Assembly: GCA_002284615.2 (NCBI GenBank) | Contig: MU069450.1 | Span: 413,260 to 428,917 of the forward strand | Direction: 5' to 3' | Source of the DNA: Dunaliella salina | Taxonomy: Eukaryota; Chlorophyta; Chlorophyceae; Chlamydomonadales; Dunaliellaceae | Length of the DNA stretch: 15,658 nt | Part shown: piece after piece, positions 1-7,530 of the stretch | How the letters are laid out: the number at the start of each line of letters is the position of its first letter | Position numbering within the stretch: position 1 is the first letter of the stretch | Made by a program: the position numbers and the translations under genes | The notes under the pieces: model-generated | What the model saw: only the letters and a program-made list of their open reading frames with translations | Told to the model about the DNA's origin: nothing | The model's database searches: none

Positions 1-290
1 GCTGCTGCTGCTGCTGCTGCAAGCTGCCGATGTCAGACACTGCCCTCTCTGCTGCTGCTGCTGCTGCTGCTGTTGCTCCTGCTGGTGCAGCTGCATGCTG
101 ATGGTGTTAGGGACTGCCCTCGCTGCTGCTGCTGCTGCAGCTGCTGCTGCTGCTACATGTGTGCTGATGGTGCCAGACACTGTTCTTGCTGCTGATGCTG
201 CTGCTGCTGCTGCGTGCTGAAGGTGTCAGGCACTGCCCTTGCTGCAGCTGCTGCTCCTGCGTGTTGATGGTGTGAGTGCCAAGGACAAGC
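1..290. repeat. CTG/GCT trinucleotide tracts inside a longer 46-70 bp repeat
   Basis: Five CTG-rich tracts (about 1-20, 51-72, 122-153, 188-213 and 239-256) alternate with a unique segment of the form GATGGTGTCAGRCACTGCCCT, seen near 28, 98, 164, 219 and 265. The region is therefore a degenerate tandem repeat with the triplet run as one part of each unit. Open frames through it on either strand are only poly-Ser, poly-Gln, poly-Cys or poly-Leu reading of the repeat. I see no exon. It probably lies in an intron or upstream flank of the gene whose first visible exon starts at 976. Confidence 0.85.
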
Positions 291-354
291 TCGGCTGACC
301 CACGCCAGGACAACGCCACTGGATTTCACCCTTATCCAGCAACCGGCAACACAC

Positions 355-621
355 TCCTTTGCAACATTCAAGCACACGACAAAAGTGGCATGCAGGTATC
401 ATTTTCCACCACTTGTTTTTGCCACCTGCAACATTCAAGCACACGACAAAAGTGGCACGGAGGTGGCAATTTCCACCACTTCTTGCCACCTGCGACATTC
501 AAGCACACGACAAAAGTGGCAAGGGGTGGCAATTTCCACCACTTGTTTTTGCCACCTGCAACATTCAAGCACACGACAAAAGTGGCAGGGGGGTGGCAAT
601 TCCTTTTTGCCACCTGCTGCC
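355..621. repeat. Four-copy tandem repeat, 64-67 bp unit
   Basis: The segment GCAACATTCAAGCACACGAC begins at 361, 428, 492 (one change) and 558, giving spacings of 67, 64 and 66. Each unit ends in TTGCCACCTGC. Most units carry GGTGG...CCACC, which can fold into a short hairpin (for example around 471-478). The array fades into a partial unit by 621. All three forward frames are open through it, as expected when a repeat lacks stops, so the ORFs here are not taken as genes. Confidence 0.9.
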
Positions 622-670
622 ATCGTCCAGCGGATATCCATTCCAGACAGCGCTTTTTGCTTCTCTATCT

Positions 671-684
671 CACATGCGCGCGCG

Positions 685-771
<87 letters not shown>

Positions 772-783
772 GAGGGGGGGGGG
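671..783. repeat. (CA)n/(CG)n alternating tract followed by a G10 run
   Basis: From 671 to about 770 every step alternates pyrimidine and purine: CACATGCGCGCGCGCACACACACGCGCG followed by a long pure CA run. A run of ten G residues follows at 774-783. It is a microsatellite with strong Z-DNA-forming potential. Confidence 0.95.
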
Positions 784-810
784 CCTCGACATGTATGCAT
801 GCATTAACAG

Positions 811-866
811 AACTCGTCTGCTGCTGAGGTGGCCACTGTGCTGGGCGTCCAGTGCCTGTTGTAAGC
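811..866 (+). pseudogene. Decayed partial copy of sterol reductase exon A (5' part)
   Basis: Downstream of an acceptor-like TTAACAG, positions 811-866 match the start of the working exon at 976. The shared core is TCTGCTGCTGRGGTGGCCRCTGTGCTGG. The frame reads SSAAEVATVLGVQ against [13 protein letters not shown] in the real exon, then hits TAA. The copy stops after about 50 nt and has no donor. It is a tandem duplicate of the intron end plus exon start, 165 nt upstream of the original. Confidence 0.8.
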
Positions 867-910
867 GTGTATGCATGTATACACGCGAGTAAGCCGCTGT
901 GTACGTGCAG

Positions 911-924
911 GTCAAGCTGCTAGG
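911..924 (+). pseudogene. Small fragment of sterol reductase exon A (middle part)
   Basis: Fourteen bases, GTCAAGCTGCTAGG, are identical to 1012-1025 in the working exon. They follow a CAG and lie between the partial copy at 811 and the real exon. With the 811 copy they may be the two ends of one ancestral duplicate split by unrelated sequence. The short length makes chance similarity possible. Confidence 0.45.
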
Positions 925-975
925 GCTGTGCAGGTGTACATGTACTTATGCGTGCTTATGTGTGTGTGCTCACAG

Positions 976-3900
976 GACTTGTCTGCTGCTGGGGTGGCCG
1001 CTGTGCTGGCCGTCAAGCTGCTAGGCTACTACATCTTCCGGGGAGCTAACGGTCAGAAGGACACCTTCAGGTAAGCTGCTCTGCATGAGTTGTATACTGG
1101 GAACCTTAAGGGTGTCATGTCATTTAGATATGTAATTCCATAAAGCTTTGCAAGTGCCCGCCTCACATTTGTTTCCATGGAATTTGAAATTTCTTTTCCA
1201 TTGGACTTCATTTTGAGACATCACAGGAACCTGGCACATTGACAGGTACCTTTTTTCCTTAACAGGGATGCGGGTGTGTGCTTCACAATTTTCTTCCCCA
1301 TGTAAATTCCAATTCTTTTATTGGACTTCATTTCGACACATCATAAGGACCTTGAACCTTTTTTTCCATAGCAGGGGTACAGGCGCCCACCTCAAATTTC
1401 TCTCCATACAGTTTCCTGGTTCTTTTTTTCATTGGACTTCTTTAGACGCATCACAGGGGCCTGGTACAGTGACAGACACTTTTCTCTGGGCGCCTGCCCC
1501 ACAATTTCCCTCTCCGTGGAAATTTCAATCCTTTTATTGGACTTCATTCTGAAGCATCACAGGAAAATAAAACCTTTTTCCCATAGCGGGGATGCAGGCA
1601 CCAGCATTATATTCCTCTTTGTGGAGATTTCAGGTTTGTTTTTTATTGGACTTCAGGTTGACACATCACAAGGTCCCCATGTACCTTGACTGGCTCTGCT
1701 GGCCATTTTTGTGGTCTTTCATACAGTCATACAGTCTTGGATTACATGAGATCATTTGCTTTTCTTTCTTTTTCCTTCTGGCTGAGGCGGTCTGTCTAAC
1801 AGTGGCCATTCTCTTTTCTTTCCTTCTCATGCTGGCCCGCAGCAGTCTTTCCTTTCCTTTGTAGCTTGTTTTCCTCTGTTTCCTTGGTAACTTTTTCTGC
1901 TGGATCGCTGGCGATTCCTCTGTAAGTATGCCATTTGATTATTGAACGAAAAATGTGTTCTTTTATGTACCTTCTTAGAGAGCGCTTTTGCGCTAGTACT
2001 TGTTGCATTATCTCTGAAATGATACGCAAATTGAATAATTGCTTCATGAACGGTATTTTCTGCTTATTCGAGCACAAATTGGACTGCCACATCAATGATG
2101 CATTTTCTCTCACCTCTCAGGCACCAGTCGCTGTGTGTGCTATAGCAGCTGAATGAGAGGAGTTTCCAGAGCTGGACAACTTCTCAATTTCACTGGAAAT
2201 GCTCTTTTGCAATTCTCAAGTCTAACCATTCCAACCATCTCTATTCCATAAAATATTATACTCACCAAAATATTCATGACACACAGAGTCTCCTGACCAT
2301 CTTTTGGCCTAAGATCACCCCAAAAAGGCCCACAGCTCCGCCCTGACATCCTTTTTCACTTCATTTTTTGTGTTGGCAAACCCCCTAAATTACGCTAATA
2401 CCCTGCGTATCCAAAAATGGGGAAGAAGAGAGTCCGAAGTTGAACTTCTTGGCACCTTTTGTGCTGCAGTTTCTCTCAGGTATATAGCTGGAATTCTGGA
2501 TCTGACCAATCTCTGGTCTATTCACACCACTTCTATTGCAATGACATTCTTACCAAGGGCTCCAAATTACTAAGAATCACTCAATTTGGTGCAATATTTG
2601 GTCTGAAATGGAGATTTGGTGGCCCAAAAGAAGGGTTTGCGCCGCAGCTGATTAGATGCATGGGCCAAAACTAAAAATCTGGCGTTACATTTTGAAACCA
2701 AGCTCTAATGGCCCAGGTTTCTGTCCATGTGCGCTGGGAGCATGAAAGAAAATGCCCATTTTGGAGGGAGGTTGTCTTGCTCTGGGAGTATTCTCCATCA
2801 TCCCCCATTGCTCAGGCACCAGTTGCTGTGTGTGTAGGGTTGGCCAATTCCATATAAATGTATGTACGGCATATGTGCATATCTCATACATACAGCATAA
2901 ATACGGCCACACCTCATTCCGTTTAGCAGTAAGAATTGAAGGTTTTAATATGTGCGCCCCAAAATCTATACGGTCATACGTAAATATTTAAGCGTGCGCG
3001 CAAGCCTGGCTTGGTTCCTTTCATGTGCAGTCTGCATATCTGTGCCTGGATTCCTTCGTTTGTGCACAGTGTTCTCGCCAGTAGGTGTTTAAGCTCCATG
3101 CAGGTTGATGCACGCGAGCTTCATGCACAGGTTGATGCATGCGAGCAAGGACTGCAAGCACAGGTTGATGCATGCAAGCTCAGGGCAACGACTGAGCTTA
3201 GGAGTATTGCTAAGAGGCGGGCAGCTATTTGGATCACCTGGATCGGTCTCCAGGACCCATACAATCACTGGAAACTCATGCCTCAATTGGTCTTTAGGAT
3301 CAATACAATCGACAAGTAGGAGTGCTGCTGAGAGCGGTCAGGCACTTGGATTTCAACTCTTGGATTGCAACTCTTGGATTACAACTTGCAACTCTTGGAT
3401 TACAACTCTTGAACTACAAATAGGAGTGCTGCGGAGATGCGGTTAGGCACTTATGGATTACAACTCTTGATTGGCCTGTAAAACCTATGTAATCAGTGGA
3501 AGCAGGGGCATATTGCACAGTGCTTGTCCCTCACGAACGTGGCTGGCTTTGGAAATTTTGACCAGCAGAGAGCATAGAGTTGCCAGCACGCCCTTGACTG
3601 ATTTCTTTTTGCTTCCTGCTGGCAATTGGTCATACCTTCTCGTTCCTGCCATTCAATATGCTCTCGTGAGCCTGCTATCAACTTGTTGTTTCTTTGCAGG
3701 GCAGACAGCCCGACGCCTACTTGTTGTTTGCAAGCTCCTCCGAATGAGTGTTCGGGGTTACCCAATCTTGTGCTTTTTGTGCTCACGCTTGTGGAAGCAC
3801 AGCCAGCGAGAGAGCACCCTTTGAGGCTCACAGCAGTACTTTTGAATTTAAGATTCTTGGCAAGAACCTTGTCTATGCCCCGTGGCACTGCTTCTGAGGC

Positions 3901-5448
3901 GCAAAGTGCTTTGGTGAATTCCTCCTGGTGGAGTTATTCAATTCAAGTACCCTTTCACATCTTTGCTTACGCCCCATTGCACTAATTCTGAGGCACAATG
4001 TGCTTTCGTTTACGTTTCCTGGTGGAGTTTTTCAATCTAATTACGTTTTCATACCATCTTTTACGGCCCATTGCACTGATTTTGTGGCACAACATGCTCT
4101 TGTGATTGCCTCCCATGAGTGCAGACCCTTGACAGCCATCCACACCCCACATTTCTGTTTCTGAAGTGGCAAACTAAGGCTGGCCTTGCATCCCCAACAT
4201 CCACCCCCTCCCTGCCACATACTGTTGTTACCCACTTGCAGCTCCTGCCCACAGCTTTCATCGTGCCAACCTCCTGACCTGCCAACCTCCTGACCAGCAT
4301 TCTTCCTGTGTTCAGGTTCACGTTCTGCGGCCTCTCAGGCGCAACCTTGTCCACTCCTCAATCTCCCACTTCAAAGGTTCTCGCTCTGGCCCTGGTCTCG
4401 TTCTCCTTCGTTCTGGCCTTGGTCTTGTATTGAAAAATTCCTCATTTTTTAATCCCCACTTGGAAATGATGCCTGCCACACGGAGCACCATGTGCTGTCC
4501 TCCAACATTCGAACATCACGCCCTTACGCTTGCCTTGCAAGCGCAACCATGACCACCCCTCTGTGGCCCACTTGGAAACAATGGTTGCCCGCTGCGCTTG
4601 ACACAGTGCTTAACATCACTGTCGTTTTGTCATGTACGTCATCATTTCCAGCATTCTTGAATCACTCCTTGATGCTTGCCTTGCAGGCGCAACCCTGACC
4701 ACCCCTCCGTGGCCCACTTGAAAACAATGCCCACCACGCGCGGCACAAAGCTGATCATCTCAGGGTGGTGGGGCATGTCTCGGCACATCAATTACCTCGG
4801 AGACTGGATCATGGGGTAAGTGAGGGATTGGAGCAGTTCTGGTTTTGATATGGGCCGCAAATAGGAGCGTAAGGGACTTCCTAGTGGCACCTACGGTGCA
4901 TGCCCGGCATCAATCCTTACTTCCGCTGCATCTACTTTGCCAAACCCCCCAGATTCAATTCACTGCATGTCAGTTCCATTCTATCAACACTCTTAATCGC
5001 CATGCCTCATGTGCGAGACCTCGCACACCCTGAGCAAGCCTTCTTCAGTGCTCAGCTGTGTTACACACTGTGTGCCTGAGCAGGGTGGCCTGGTGCATGC
5101 CCTGTGGCTTGGCAGGCCTGGGGTCCATCATCCCTTGTTCCTACTGCATGTGCTTTTCTGACGTCCCCGGGTGTATTGGCCAGCATTTAGATCCCATTTT
5201 ATCATCGCTCTTTGTCAATGCTCAACTGTGTGTTGCACACTGTGTGCTTGAGCAGGGTGGCCTGGTGCATGCCCTGCGGTTTGGCGGGCCTGTACTCCAT
5301 CATCCCTTACTTCTACTGCATCTACTTCGCCACCCTCCTCATCCACCGAGAGCGCCGAGATGACGCGGCCTGCCGCAAAAAGTATGGGCGTGATTGGGAC
5401 AAGTACTGTGCGATGGTGAAGTACAGGATCGTGCCATACGTCTACTGA
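976..5448 (+). CDS. ERG24: Delta(14)-sterol reductase, C-terminal three exons (partial gene)
   Basis: Sterol C-14 reductases (fungal ERG24, plant FACKEL, animal TM7SF2/LBR) use NADPH to reduce the C14=C15 bond left after 14-demethylation. They are multi-pass ER membrane proteins of sterol synthesis. Three exons join in frame: 976-1070, 4687-4815 and 5256-5448, totalling 138 codons plus TGA. Exon A holds a membrane segment ending [16 protein letters not shown]. Exon B continues [14 protein letters not shown] and carries the family core [16 protein letters not shown]. Exon C has a membrane segment with PYFYCIYF, then [17 protein letters not shown], which fits the second sterol-reductase signature, and ends YRIVPYVY. 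Both junctions are phase 2, with donors AG|GTAAG and GG|GTAAG and acceptors TTGCAG|G and GAGCAG|G. The unbroken homology shows no exon is missing between them. Continuous FRRNP spacing without the longer insert of 7-dehydrocholesterol reductase favours the C-14 enzyme. Upstream exons, roughly the N-terminal two thirds, lie outside the window or were not found. The [11 protein letters not shown] stretch is about three residues longer than in fungal or animal relatives. Confidence 0.93.
1156..1690 (+). repeat. Five-copy tandem repeat (105-120 bp) in sterol reductase intron 1
   Basis: The motif TTGGACTTC recurs at 1201, 1321, 1432, 1537 and 1645, giving spacings of 120, 111, 105 and 108. Around it are CACAATTTC/CTCCATGGAAATTTCAATTCTTTTA before, and GACACATCACAGG..CTGG after. 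Most units end in a T-rich run followed by an acceptor-like AG, for example TTCCTTAACAG at about 1256-1266, TTTCCATAGCAG at about 1363-1374, and a mutated TTCCCATAGCGG near 1580. I see no coding content. The open frames across it (1268-1552, 1432-1689) follow the repeat. Confidence 0.88.
1691..3100. other. Intron 1 interior, no gene recognised
   Basis: This is part of the 3616-nt intron 1071-4686. I see no exon required by the sterol reductase homology and no convincing ORF on either strand. The only structure noted is a 23-nt near-identical pair, TCAGGCACCAGTYGCTGTGTGTG, at 2117-2139 and 2812-2834. Each copy sits after an acceptor-like CTCAG. Confidence 0.6.
3101..3180. repeat. Short tandem repeat CAGGTTGATGCATGCGAGC
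   Basis: The motif CAGGTTGATGCAYGCRAGC starts at 3101, 3128 and 3161, giving spacings of 27 and 33. The copies are separated by CTTCATGCA or AAGGACTGCAAGCA spacers. It lies within intron 1. Confidence 0.8.
3200..3470. repeat. Nested repeats: about 104-bp unit plus ACAACTCTTGGATT 14-15mers
   Basis: TAGGAGTGCTGC..GAG..GCGGTYAGGCACTT begins at 3317 and 3421. A more diverged relative, TAGGAGTATTGCTAAGAGGCGGGCAG, begins at about 3200. Inside, variants of CAACTCTTGGATTA occur at least five times between about 3353 and 3470. The region is intronic and non-coding, judging by the lack of conserved protein sequence. Confidence 0.75.
3471..3876. other. Intron 1 interior, no gene recognised
   Basis: No exon, RNA gene or repeat was recognised. 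A strong acceptor-like TTTCTTTGCAG|GG occurs near 3689-3701. The sterol reductase protein is already continuous across this intron, so no exon is called after it. Confidence 0.55.
3877..4125. repeat. Tandem repeat, about 94-95 bp unit, 2.6 copies
   Basis: Units start at 3877 (GCCCCGTGGCACTG), 3971 (GCCCCATTGCACTA) and about 4066 (GGCCCATTGCACTG). Each continues TTCTGAGGCRCAA.GTGCTTT.GT and then CTCCTGGTGGAGTTYTTCAAT in the first two. The third unit is truncated near 4125. It is an intron 1 minisatellite. Confidence 0.88.
4339..4378 (+). pseudogene. Decayed partial copy of sterol reductase exon B (first copy)
   Basis: After an intact acceptor-like CCTCTCAG, GCGCAACCTTGTCCACTCC and the following bases align without gaps to the start of the real exon at 4687 for about 40 nt. 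It reads [12 protein letters not shown] against [12 protein letters not shown]. Homology then stops in an unrelated pyrimidine-rich stretch. Confidence 0.75.
4454..4500 (+). pseudogene. Decayed fragment of sterol reductase exon B (middle part)
   Basis: CCCACTTGGAAATGATGCC and the following bases match real exon positions from about 4713 onward (CCCACTTGAAAACAATGCC..CACGCGCGGCAC). The shared frame is about 14 codons. It could be the rest of the 4339 copy, separated from it by a roughly 75-nt insertion, or an independent fragment. Confidence 0.6.
4541..4605 (+). pseudogene. Decayed partial copy of sterol reductase exon B (second copy)
   Basis: This is a close duplicate of the real exon start 146 nt downstream, with flanking intron also shared (GCTTGCCTTGCA). 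It reads [14 protein letters not shown] against [14 protein letters not shown], then diverges to a TGA. The acceptor AG has become AA (TTGCAA), so this copy cannot be spliced in as the real one is. Confidence 0.85.
4895..4944 (+). pseudogene. Decayed, internally deleted copy of sterol reductase exon C (oldest)
   Basis: GGTGCATGCCC is followed directly by ATCAATCCTTACTTCCGC and then TGCATCTACTTTGCCA. These match two parts of the real exon (from 5264, and 5298-5333), with about 25 nt deleted between them. No usable acceptor remains. The copy lies at the start of intron 2. Confidence 0.72.
5045..5165 (+). pseudogene. Partial copy of sterol reductase exon C with an intact acceptor
   Basis: About 120 nt are repeated 172 nt upstream of the real exon and its intron flank (GTGCTCAGCTGTGTTACACACTG against ATGCTCAACTGTGTGTTGCACACTG). 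The acceptor GAGCAG|G is intact, so the exon-like part would start at 5084. It reads [20 protein letters not shown] and loses similarity after about 5165, before the conserved RRDD...KYG segment. The frame stays open to 5363, so use of this acceptor would give a protein with a different C-terminus. Decay at conserved positions (PYFY to PCSY) argues that it is a fossil. Confidence 0.85.
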
Positions 5449-5465
5449 TGTGGCAAGGGCATGCG

Positions 5466-5470
5466 TGTAA
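5466..5470 (+). promoter_or_regulatory. Possible poly(A) signal TGTAA
   Basis: TGTAA lies 17 nt after the TGA of the sterol reductase gene. In green algae TGTAA is the usual poly(A) signal, placed shortly before the cleavage site. A five-base motif is expected often by chance, and a 3' UTR this short would be unusual. Confidence 0.3.
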
Positions 5471-5797
5471 TGAGGTATATGTCTGCTCAGTGATGAGCAG
5501 TGATGAGCATGATGAGGTAGGGCGACATACATTTGGTGAGGCCTACATCTACTGAATGATGAGCAAAGGCAAGGGGACCCAGGTTGGTCCTTGTTCTCAT
5601 CGTCTGCGTGATGGTGTTCAGTGTTATCAAGGTAGATGTCAGCACTCAGTATGCAATGCATGTACGAGGGCTAAAGCGCATATCAGGTCAGGGCCAGCTT
5701 GCAATACGCTATGCTTTGTTTTGCTATGCACTGTTGTTCATCTGTGTTTTGCAATGAACAATGAGTGCCTTCCTGGATTAAGAGTCCGCCGGCATCC

Positions 5798-6385
5798 TCA
5801 ATGGTGTCCGCATAGGCACATGTTGAAAACAGTTGTCATGTGCACTGAGAGTATCCCTGTTTTGGACAATTTTCCGTCCAGCCGCAATTTTAGTTTCATC
5901 GAGTCCCAACGAGTCCAGTGTGTCTGCCAAGGACCTCCCACATTATTCCAAACTGTGAAAATCTCTATGCCATGCCACCGATTCAACTCTTTGGTCATGA
6001 TTTGTGCAAGGCTACCTTCATGGACCTGGCAGGCCTCTGAAAAGAGAGTGATGACTCCAAACACGATAGGATGGTGTAGCTGTGCTCAAAATAGGCCACA
6101 GAGCAAGAAGATGGGTTGTTGTTCTGGAATTTCGCCAAAAAGTTTGCACACTGCAGAGTAGATTCTTAGTTTAGCCGTGTTATTATGAAAACACTGGCAA
6201 TCCATGGACATGGACTGGTGCCGAATTTCAATTGTTTCTTCAAGTTCAATGCTGTAAAGCAAGCTTGGAGCCTTGAAGTTCTGTGCCACATGGTGAGTTG
6301 TTGAGGCAAATCATGTTGGGGCAGCCCGCCTTACATGCGTTCAGATGATGGCATTGAACTTTTCTAGTCTTCTCTTTTGCTGTAC
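5798..6385 (-). pseudogene. Unidentified degenerate coding relic (minus strand)
   Basis: Reading down from about 6385 to a stop at 5798, one minus-strand frame gives protein-like sequence interrupted only by three TGA codons (near 6343, 6313 and 6086-6088). Recognisable stretches include LLYSIELEETIEIRHQSMSM, KLFGEIPEQQPIF, MTKELNRWHGIEIFTVW and WTRWDSMKLKLRLDGKLSK. Amino-acid composition and lack of low complexity suggest former coding. All three stops could come from CGA by a C-to-T change. I do not recognise a family. The opposite strand is also open over 5556-6161 but reads as an ordinary shadow. It could be a dead mobile-element gene or chance. Confidence 0.35.
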
Positions 6386-7380
6386 CTGAAGGTTTAGATT
6401 ACAGTCAGGAGTGCCTCAGTCAGATGTTCCACTGCTTGGCTTAATTTGGAAGATTCATAATTCATTGGGGGTGAGTTCAGATTACTGCGGGGGTTGCTAT
6501 GCAGCCCCAGATTGCTTGAGTGCATGGCTTGATGGATTCGCCCAGTGGCGCCAAGCCTGGACAAATTATTTTGGCTGCAAAAATTTAACACAGGAACACT
6601 ATGGAAAGCTATGCATTGCATAAGAAGAGGTTCACCTTAATGTTAGTTTACAAAAACACAATCCATGCTATGAACAACGTTTTTGGAGCATGTACAGTCG
6701 CACCAGAGTCTCTGGGAAATTTTATTCACATCCAACACAGGAATGACCCTACCTTGGGGTGGCTCTGTGAAGCAGGCACAGGCTCTTTGATAACGCCCCT
6801 GGTCTATGGATGCACAATAACAACCTCAAACAAACTGAAATGGCATCTTTTGGTAATAGTTACAATGGGAACTAGGCCTTCAGCCGCAAGCTTGGCTGCT
6901 CGGCATGAAGTATTTGTTGAGCACAAACACAGGCAACTCTAAAACACTGAAAAACTGATATAATGTCTCAAGAAGACAAGATGAAGTCCAGAAGGACAGC
7001 GTATGTGTTATGTGTCCAAAGAGGGAGCAGTAAAACAAGGAAGTAGGGGAGGAGAAATGGACAGCTCTATATAAAACCAGAAGGGCTGGCCATGTTCTGA
7101 GCAGTATTGTAGGTGTGGGATTACTTCGTACAGGGGTATCATTTTTTTACACTTCTTAACGCTTCGTACCATTGTACCACTTCGTATTTTGTATAGAAAT
7201 TGTTTAGGTCTTACCTGCACTCGAGTGTCCTACATAAACTCTGTCAATCAAGATTTGTCTACAAGTCACCTAGCATTACTCTTCATCGCCTTTTTAGAAG
7301 TGCAGGTATTTCCTGGGATTACTAAGTGACCAAGAGGACCGCCCTCCTGATGTGCGTGAATGTACCACAGCTGAGCTGGG
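6386..7380. other. Intergenic, nothing recognised
   Basis: Short open frames at 6411-6623 (+) and 6601-6942 (+) show no motif, no splice framework and no continuity with neighbours. No repeat or RNA gene was seen. Confidence 0.5.
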
Positions 7381-7386
7381 AAAAAG

Positions 7387-7530
7387 AGCGTCTGACATGC
7401 GTCTGAAGCGGCTGACTTCAGCCGTGCGGCTGAATTCAGACGTGTGCGCCTGAAGAGCGTCTGAAAAATTTTCAGACGCTGTTCAGACGCTTCTGACGCA
7501 TTTCAGACGTGTCAGGAAATTTCTGACGCT
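7387..7530. repeat. Cluster of GCGTCTGA / TCAGACGC motifs in both orientations
   Basis: The octamer GCGTCTGA, its complement TCAGACGC or the close variant TCTGACGC occurs at 7388, 7399, 7434, 7457, 7472, 7483, 7492, 7503 and 7522. That is nine times in about 140 bp on both strands. It includes a 23-nt near-perfect palindrome (arms GCGTCTGAAAA and TTTTCAGACGC) at 7457-7479 and a GGCTGACTTCAGCC palindrome at 7410-7423. It directly abuts the long hairpin that follows and may be the sub-terminal part of the same mobile element. Confidence 0.8.

Noticed and set aside
107..498. Minus-strand Ser/Gln-rich open frames
   Set aside because: Translation of CAG-type repeats and the 66-bp array, with no conserved domain or splice logic.
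355..621. Possible CRISPR-like array
   Set aside because: Units are homologous along their whole length with no unique spacers, so this is a plain tandem repeat in a eukaryotic context.
276..892. Overlapping forward open frames of 140-183 codons
   Set aside because: They are made of the 66-bp array, then poly-His/Thr from the CA tract. Several frames are open at once because the repeats lack stops.
1268..1689. Forward frames reading the intron 1 array as coding
   Set aside because: The frame is kept only by chance unit lengths. Units differ by lengths not divisible by three, and the sterol reductase needs no exon here.
3689..3790. Candidate extra exon after TTTCTTTGCAG
   Set aside because: The sterol reductase protein is continuous across the intron (FR|RNP) and the following frame has no conserved residues.
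5556..6161. 201-codon forward open frame
   Set aside because: The opposite strand reads more like protein over 5798-6161. The forward frame is Cys-rich without motif spacing and starts in the 3' flank of the sterol reductase gene.
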